Positions 57,016 through 64,000 of a stretch of DNA of 64,000 bases are shown piece after piece. Source of the stretch: Halicephalobus mephisto (lineage: Eukaryota; Nematoda; Chromadorea; Rhabditida; Panagrolaimidae); contig SWDT01000010.1 of NCBI GenBank assembly GCA_009193035.1, positions 620,001 through 684,000 of the forward strand, in the 5' to 3' direction. The notes beneath the pieces are model-generated. The model was not told the DNA's origin and did not search any database. It worked only from the letters and a program-made list of their open reading frames with translations. A program made the position numbers and the translations under genes. Numbering within the stretch: position 1 is the stretch's first letter; every line of letters begins with the position of its first letter.

Positions 57016-59586
57016 GAGCGATTCTACGTAACTTTGGTCATTTTTGCCCATTTTTTGGCACAATAGAAAAAAATGTTCTTCAATTTTTGTAAAAAGTCCT
57101 AGGATGGGGTAACTGAACTCCTAGATTCCGAATATGGTGTCAGAATTGGGGGTCAACCTTCAGAATTCGGAGATTCAGAATCTCGGATTCTGAAGTTTGG
57201 AGTTCTGCATTTCTGTTAATTGAAGTTCAATCGACTTTGTTCTTGTTTTAAATAATATGTATTTCCTGAGATCTCCAACTTTTCTTTAGGTATTGACTTC
57301 TGAAGTTGTGTCCCAAGAAGGGATTCTGAATTCACCAGTCTTCTTCATCAACTATTACTATCTAGATACCCCGAGTCTAGGCTGGAGTTTGCATCTATTG
57401 AAGTCCTTAGGACTCTCAATGGGCTGCTATAAAGCGCGACATCAAAATCGCGTCGCTTCAAAAACTATATCAAAGAAATCGATTCTGACGGTCTTGTGGA
57501 GGGCAAGGAAAATTTTTTCGCTGCGTGAGAAATTATCCAATGGAAGTGTAATATGTCGATGTGTTAGGTTTTCATAGGCGCTGAGTCCATTGGTGATGTT
57601 ATTTTTAGCCTAGAACCCCAGAGAAAAGGGGTATAGGGATCGGGGTCCAAAATTTAGAAGTCAAAACGATTTCATAAATAAAAAACCCAGAATAGAGTTT
57701 TTCGATATGAAAATTTCACCACTGATGGGATTTTTGACCCAGGACCTCGGGGTAAGGAGGTATAGGGGAGGGAAGGGGGTCGGGGTCTGAAATTTTAAAA
57801 ATGTCTAATTCAGTATGAATAATATATGAACCATGAAGTTATAAAATACACCGGATTTGTATTTTATGTTTTTTTTGTGTCAGAACTATTTCTTGATTGA
57901 GATTTTGCGACGAAAGCGAAATTTTTTGCAATACCGTAATTAAAATGTTAAGTACTGTCTTACTTTTGTTTTATTATTGAAAAGTACTTTTTTGTTATGA
58001 TGTTGATGAAAAAGCAATTAAAATTCTTCCAAACGATATCTATAAGTCGATATCAAGGAGGTTTATATTGAAGAAAGTGTTAATAACATAATTTTCTGGA
58101 TGATATGTAATGTCAAGAGTTGGTTTTGAAAACCAAAAATGACTGTTGTGAATAAATCAACTATGGGATTTCAAAAAAACTAAAAATTTCCAGCTACTGT
58201 CTACTAAACATACTCTTGGTAATATTTTGAAATTTAATGATGCTCTGAACGGCTTTGTTGAAATTTCTAACCAACTCGAATAAGAATTAAAGAGGAATCA
58301 AGAAAGTGCTATCTTGGAAACACAATCTGCTGAAAGAACCACATTTATAGTACGGCAAAGTATTGAAGGTATTAGAAAAATGCAGCAACATGTCCTTCAA
58401 GCTGTATCCAGTAACAAAACTAGATACATATTGATGGCTAATCTTCAAGGTGAAGCACTTCTTACAGCTAATTTAATTCAAAAATTAGATCCTTATTATC
58501 ATAGAGAACGTCAAGATCAGTAATACAGAAAATACGGAATTCCTTGGAACGTTACACACGTACTTACAAAAATATTTGACGAATTTGGTCAACACACATA
58601 TACCCACATAACTCCTGGCGAAACTCGAGTAGCTTATTTTAATTTTGTTAAATGTCACAAAACATTTTTAGAATTCTGAGACTATTGTAGCTCTTCTAAC
58701 GGATGTGTTGAAAAATTTAAAACTTTGGGGAATCAACACAGTCATCTTGTGATTAGCTAATGCTGGTTGCTATCATTCAAAAAAAATGTTTGTATCACTT
58801 TATAAAATTTCAGACCTCAACCCCCTTCCCTCCCCTATACCTCCTTACCCCGAGGTCCTGGGTCAAAAACTCCATCAATAGTGAAATTTTCATATCGAAA
58901 AATTCTATTCTAGGTTTTTTATTTATGAAATCGTTTTGACTTCTAAATTTTGGACCCCGATCCCTATACCCCTTTTCTCTGGGGTTCTAGGTTAAAAATA
59001 ACATCACCAATGGACTCAGCGCCTATGAAAACCCTACAATCAACATATTACACTTCCATTGGATAATTTCTCACGCAGCGAAAAAATTTTCTTTGCCCTC
59101 CACAAGACCGTCAGAATCGGATTTCTTTGATATAGTTTTTGAAGCGACGCGATTTTGATGTCGCGCTTTATAGCAGCCCATTGAGAGTCCTAAGGACTAT
59201 CATAGATGCAAACTCCAGCCTAGACTCGGGGTATCTAGATAGTAATAGTTGATGAAGAAGACTGGTGAACTTCAGAATCCCTTCTTGGGACACGACTTCA
59301 GAAGTCAATACCTAAAGAAAAGTTGGAGATCTCAGGAAATACATATTATTTAAAACAAGAACAAAGTCGATTAAACTTCAATTAACAAAAATACAGAACT
59401 CCAAACTTCAGAATCCGAGATTCTGAATCTCCGAATTCTGAAGGTTGACCCCCAATTCTGACATCATATTCGGAATCTAGGAGTTCAGTTACCCCATCCT
59501 AGGACTTTTTACAAAAATTGAAGAATATTTTTTTCTATTGTGCCAAAAAATGGGCAAAAATGACCAAAGTTACGTAGAATCGCTCT
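57016..59586. mobile_element. 2.57 kb element with 784-bp terminal inverted repeats
   Basis: The left arm (57016-57799) and right arm (58803-59586) are near-perfect reverse complements, starting gagcgattctacgtaacttt. TTAA flanks both ends (57012-57015 and 59587-59590). The 1 kb core has stop-interrupted coding remains on the plus strand: a coiled-coil-like part (FNDALNGFVEISNQL), then an 69-residue frame at 58314-58523 (MANLQGEALLTANLIQKLDP) followed by GIPWNVTHVLTKIFDEFGQ. No transposase, polymerase or integrase motif is visible. It looks like a non-autonomous derivative of a larger element with long TIRs. Confidence 0.85.
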
Positions 59587-59650
59587 TAAATAATGTTATA
59601 TTCCTCAAAATTTGCATTTTTTTGTTTTAAATAAGAAGCTAGTAGTTATT

Positions 59651-60004
59651 ATGGATATTTCTGTATTACTTCTCACTTTCACTGTATACTTTATCCAATC
59701 ACTATCTGGTAAGTTGATCATCTTTACTCATATTTCAATTGCTTTCTATTTTCTAGGACAAGAAAATGATTATACTATTCTTCGATTAATAACTCTAGAT
59801 TATAATAATTCTACGAATTCTCTTGGAGAGAACCTCACAACATTTGCAAGTTTAGAACTATCAAGACCCAAATCACCGGTTTATTTTTTCATCGTTTTAG
59901 GGATTACAGTAAGTTTTTCCTTTATTTTAATTTTGATCTCTGTGATAGCTTTGCTTCAAAGAGTTAGACATGAAGAAACACTGAAAGATATTCTTTGTTC
60001 TTGA
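59651..60004 (+). CDS. Small type I membrane protein, function unknown
   Basis: Two exons, 59651-59708 and 59757-60004, with a 48-nt intron, give about 101 residues. A signal peptide (MDISVLLLTFTVYFIQSLSG) is followed by a short external part with three possible N-glycosylation sites (YNNST, NSTNS, ENLTT), one TM (YFFIVLGITVSFSFILILISVIALL) and a 17-residue cytoplasmic tail (RVRHEETLKDILCS). The family is not recognised. The gene starts only 60 bp after the right end of the inverted-repeat element, so its promoter probably lies in or was altered by that element. Confidence 0.6.
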   Translation: MDISVLLLTFTVYFIQSLSGKLIIFTHISIAFYFLGQENDYTILRLITLDYNNSTNSLGENLTTFASLELSRPKSPVYFFIVLGITVSFSFILILISVIALLQRVRHEETLKDILCS

Positions 60005-60905
60005 TCATTTTATAAACTTGATAAACTGAGTAAAATATTAAGGAAGGATACAGCAAATTTTCTATAGAACATAAATGTATTAGGGATAGCTGATTCTTTC
60101 GTTTTAAACCTAAATACTTAAATTTTAAGACAACTAATTACGGTTAGTTATCGGAGTAGACAAGGAATCGTTAAAATCGATTTTTTCATGGAGTATTGTA
60201 AATCATTTCTTCTATCTTCGAGCTCATATACAATGGAAATTGACTTTAAATCTAAAAAGGAACAAGTATTGTTACCATAGATGAAAGAAAAGGTCTGAAA
60301 TCGATCTTTATAAAGGAAATTTTCCAATATTTTTTATTACTTTTTGAGCAGTATTAAAAACAATTTTTCAACATTACTTTAACTAGTTGGAGAAAGTTAC
60401 TCCTCTAACAGGGAATTTTAAATTTAAAGTCTAGCGCCTCTTCTACTGTTTAAATCTATCATTTAATTTTTATCGTTTATTAATCTTTAAAGATTCAACT
60501 ACATATCGTAATAAAACTGTATTTAATCTCCATATATAGAGAATTCTCAGATGCCGTATACTTTTCAAATGGCTTTATTCAACTCATTAGTTTTTAATAC
60601 ATTACGACGAATTCAGATAAATTTAATTCACTGAAACGATGACAGAGTCTATGAATTATTGTCAGTTCGAGATCTAAATAATTTTCCTTCTACTTCCAAG
60701 CAACTCTTAATTTCATTTATGATTCCTTCTTTTTAATCTTTAAGTTTTAGTGTAAAATGCAGATTCTTCATTTATCACTTTATTTCGACATCAAAATCAT
60801 ATGATTACATCCGGGTATTGGCGCCACCAAATAATAATGATTACAAATCTTATCTCTAAAGAACTTTGATACTTTATTACCTCAAAAAACAAAAATCTAA
60901 GCAAA
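60005..60905. other. Intergenic between convergent genes
   Basis: AT-rich, no gene or repeat recognised. Confidence 0.5.
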
Positions 60906-62320
60906 TTAATTTCTCAAATGGAATTTGAAATCTTGAATAAATTTTGTGCCCTTGGCAATATCAGCCCAATTACCAACAACAAACCGCACAAAATCCTCTA
61001 TATAATTTGTATTTGCATTATTTTTGATACGATAATTTTGGTGTTTCAAAGCGTTTTGTGTCTCTGATGTTCGTGGTCTTCCTGATCTCGATTGATGTAG
61101 ATGTTTATTAGCTTTTTCAATGGCGGAGCGATGATTTGGAAACTGATCTTTGATGTTCTCGTGTAGATCCTCTTTTTTATCAAAGATTCGGAGGATTTCT
61201 TTAGCGATGGCAGCATATGTATTTTTTTTCTCTCTTGTTTGTTGTATCATCTTCCTGTTTTTCAAAGTTTTTTTGTCAGGAGAAGATTTTGGCTTTCTTC
61301 CACGACTTGATTTTTGGAATTTGTACTTCTTCAAGATTCTGCGAATCTCGCAGAGTTCATTATTTTGAGAAGATACAGCTGATGAAAGTTCATAAGAATC
61401 AGAAGCACAACCATATTCTTGATAATGAATAGCAGGACTTATTTCATTTCTCCCACTTTGTCCAACGTGCTGATTTACTACCTTATAAGCAGATCCAGCA
61501 ACCTGATCGTCTTGAACAATGATCAAAGTTCCCTGTTGATTTTGTTGACTCTGAAGAATAACATAATCGTGTTGATGTGATGAATCCTGTGGCCATCTTT
61601 GTCGGACTATTCTTTCTTGAGGATGATTAAAAGTTATAACATGAGTACTATCTGTCATATTCCTGGTCGTTTCGAAATCTTGGTTACCGAAATCAAAACT
61701 TTGGTTGTAGTATCCAGTTGACGGTGCTGTGGATTGATATTGTTGTTCTGGATAAAGAGACATTTGATCAGCCAAATTGGAATTGTTCAATGGATTCTGC
61801 GAACAAAAATATTGTTGATAATTTCCTTTTTGATACGAAGGAAGATTCCACAAATAACCTCTGGAGGAATCTTCCAATGGTTGTTTTAAGATCCCGTAAC
61901 TGTACTGATCATTCGCGCCATCAGATAATTGCGAAACAGGTAATTGATAATGACTATTTGAGTTCTAAAACGATTTTCTTGGAAACGGTATCTACTTCTT
62001 TCAAAACTCACCGATTGATTAAAACCATGATTATTTTTGTTATTGATTATATCGGATTTGAGTACAGAGGAAAATTCAACTTGATCCTGTTGGATTTCTT
62101 GGTTACTCAAACCATGAGTTTTATTTCCTTCTTGACAAATTGAAAAATTTTGGTCATCTGATCCATCAAAATACTTTTGGCCATTCTGAAGATAATTTGA
62201 ATGGTTTCTTTCCATGACTGAATCTTCAACGAAGTTGTTGGTACTTGATGAACTGCTCCAAAAATCGTCAATAACAGAGTTCATAAAATCTCGAGAAACG
62301 TTCAATAGATTCAACCTCAT
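60906..62320 (-). CDS. Ser/Gln-rich basic protein, possible bZIP-like regulator
   Basis: Two exons, 62320-62012 and 61964-60906, with a 47-nt intron, both phase 0, give about 455 residues. The N-terminal two thirds is low-complexity, rich in Ser, Asn and Gln (WSSSSSTNNF, YYNQSFDFGNQDF), like a transactivation region. A basic stretch then reads SSRGRKPKSSPDKKTLKNRK followed by MIQQTREKKNTYAAIAKEIL. The spacing N-x7-R (NRKMIQQTR) is the bZIP signature and is followed by Ile/Leu at about heptad spacing, but the zipper is short and weak. RGRKP also resembles an AT-hook, and a second basic block reads SRSGRPRTSET. The C-terminus (NYIEDFVRFVVGNWADIAKG) is a predicted amphipathic helix. Nuclear role is likely from composition; the DNA-binding class is uncertain. 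Confidence 0.5.
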
Positions 62321-64000
62321 TTTAAATGAATGTTATTACCGAAAGAAAATCAGCCTCTCGTTTTGACAATGATAAGATTGTATAGAACACTTCTATGTGT
62401 GTCAAAGCACTATGAAAAGCTTAATTTGCAACTAGTTATTTCTATCTACACATGTCATTTTACAAGTAATAATACAGAAAAAGTAAATCAATAAAAATAA
62501 ATCCAAATTATTGTATAGTTTACCATTGAGTTTTGATTTCTTTGAGACTTAACTGCAGAACTCTAATTTTCGGGATTTTTTTTATTTTTTCGTCATGGCC
62601 TAACATTAAATTTCATCTATTTGATATCCTTGGAAATTTTTTTCTGCACATCCTTAATTATGAAAAAATTTCGATAATAAAGTTAAAATTCATCTTTTGA
62701 CTGTGAGATGTCCTCGACAATCCTTCCAATAATGTTTATTTTTCGGAACGATTATAAAGATTTACGATCTAAAAAATCAAACATAATTTGTCGAAGTAAT
62801 AACCGAATCTTGGAATTAAAATTGTTTCCGTGTCTGCTGTCAGCAACGTCAGAAAGATCAAAAACTTTAAATTACTTGATTAATAATCGTTTATTTCACC
62901 TATGGAGATATAAAATAAAGGTTTTTTCATTTTTACGAAAACGAGAAGAATGCTATAAAAAATTTTTATATATTTGCAATCCTAAATCACTAATATAAAC
63001 TTTTGTCACGAAAATTCGGAAAACTGTTTTCGTAGAAATTTGTTTTTTAAATTAAAAACCATGGAATTTTAAGTTTGTTTTTAAAAACTTCCAAAAGTAT
63101 CTAATGGATTCTGAAAAGTAACAGATCCTGATCTCATATTATGTATTGATCTGTATTTTCCTAGTTTTTTGAACGGTAAAAAATATATTTAACTTTGAAA
63201 TCTTTATCTATGAAATTGAATTAATGAAAAATGAGTTAAAATATTTTCAAAAGTAATTTTTTACAGTATCCTTTGTAATAATGAGATCTAGAGAAGTTAC
63301 GAAATTGTCTGTTATTGACGAAAATAGAAACCTTTAGTTTTTTCCTTATCTATCTATAGTCTTCTTAATGCCAAGAAGAATGAACATACGTTTTAAAAAA
63401 ATTATCAGAGGTCCGGAACAGAGAAGCATGAATGAGGATTGCATCGTTCGCATAAATAAAATAGGGGATTTTAAAAACAAATAATGAATAAGAGAAAAAG
63501 GAATAAAAATTGGATTTTTGTAAAAATTATTAAAAGTAATGTTAAATGCTTCAACATTGATTAGTCAAAACGGATTTCAAAAATCTGGAATACAGTTTTT
63601 AATTACTCCTTAAGAAATGTTGTTTTTGTAAATTTTTATATCCAAATTCTTATTTGAAAAATATTATCGCCTTCGAATGGAATTTACATCGAGTTCATAA
63701 TTGGATAAACTTTAAACGTTTGAACAAATTTTATATAATCTTTCAGAATCCGTTTTTGAAAAGCTTCATTTTTAAGAATTCAATACGGTATTAAATAACT
63801 AAAATGCTGTAAAAACAGATTTTTTAAAATTAATATTCAGAAAAATAGAACGTGTTTAAAATATGAAAAAACTGAAAAAAAAATAATTTTTTTTGTTTTT
63901 TCTTCTAAGTATTGTTATTTTTCATTTTAAATATAAAAAAATTAATCGAAATTTATGTTTTAATTGAAACAAGATTGAGAAACAAACTTAATCAACTACA
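62321..64000. other. AT-rich end of window, no gene
   Basis: No convincing gene. A 96-residue plus frame (62708-62998) is Arg/Lys/Ile-rich with no signal peptide, domain or splice sites and is probably chance. Confidence 0.5.

Noticed and set aside
57293..57577. 94-residue frame
   Set aside because: It lies wholly within the left terminal inverted repeat and has no homologous features; it is interrupted in the right arm copy.
62708..62998. 96-residue plus-strand frame near the window end
   Set aside because: Arg/Lys/Ile-rich composition expected of AT-rich DNA, no start context, domain or splice evidence.

Overview
This is a 64 kb window of nematode nuclear genome. The genes are split by many short introns (42-51 nt) with TTTTCAG-type acceptors. 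Several gene families point to a rhabditid, Caenorhabditis-like worm: srh/sri-type seven-transmembrane chemoreceptors, cuticlin-like ZP proteins, an ET-module protein and a U6 snRNA close to the C. elegans sequence. DNA between genes is AT-rich and carries many small repeats. All exon models below were made by eye, by matching reading frame, splice phase and protein family; no transcript data were available.

Left part (1-8.85 kb): the 3' end of a cytochrome P450, then a cluster of four intronless srh/sri-like chemoreceptors (three on the minus strand, one on the plus strand) around a beta-hexosaminidase gene. The first and fourth receptors are inverted copies of each other about 6 kb apart. 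Every receptor has a CACCTG E-box roughly 30-60 bp upstream of its start.

9.7-16.4 kb: two neighbouring minus-strand ZP (cuticlin-like) genes, the second holding a complete U6 snRNA gene in its largest intron. Next comes spermidine synthase on the plus strand, which carries two alternative versions of its C-terminal catalytic-domain segment whose splice phases make them mutually exclusive.

16.5-30.7 kb: a four-TM membrane protein, a UDP-glucuronosyltransferase, a fibronectin-III single-pass membrane protein, then a repeat-rich gap with a 120-bp satellite and MITEs, a small multi-TM protein with a GC-AG intron, and a secreted ET-module protein.

31.6-44 kb: an alpha-type nicotinic acetylcholine receptor subunit (10 exons), a secreted HExxH metalloprotease, a stretch of broken coding sequence, and a two-Ig-domain membrane protein.

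44-52.5 kb: a gene-poor block made largely of minisatellites and MITEs.

52.5-64 kb: a probable two-gene operon on the minus strand (GPI transamidase subunit PIGK followed by an RRM/F-box/LRR protein), a 2.57 kb transposon-like element with 784-bp terminal inverted repeats flanked by TTAA, a small type I membrane protein, a basic Ser/Gln-rich possible bZIP-like protein, and an empty AT-rich end.

The genes are mostly unrelated in function. The local themes are chemoreception and its regulation (left), cuticle and membrane proteins (centre), and one clear candidate for regulated isoform choice in polyamine synthesis.
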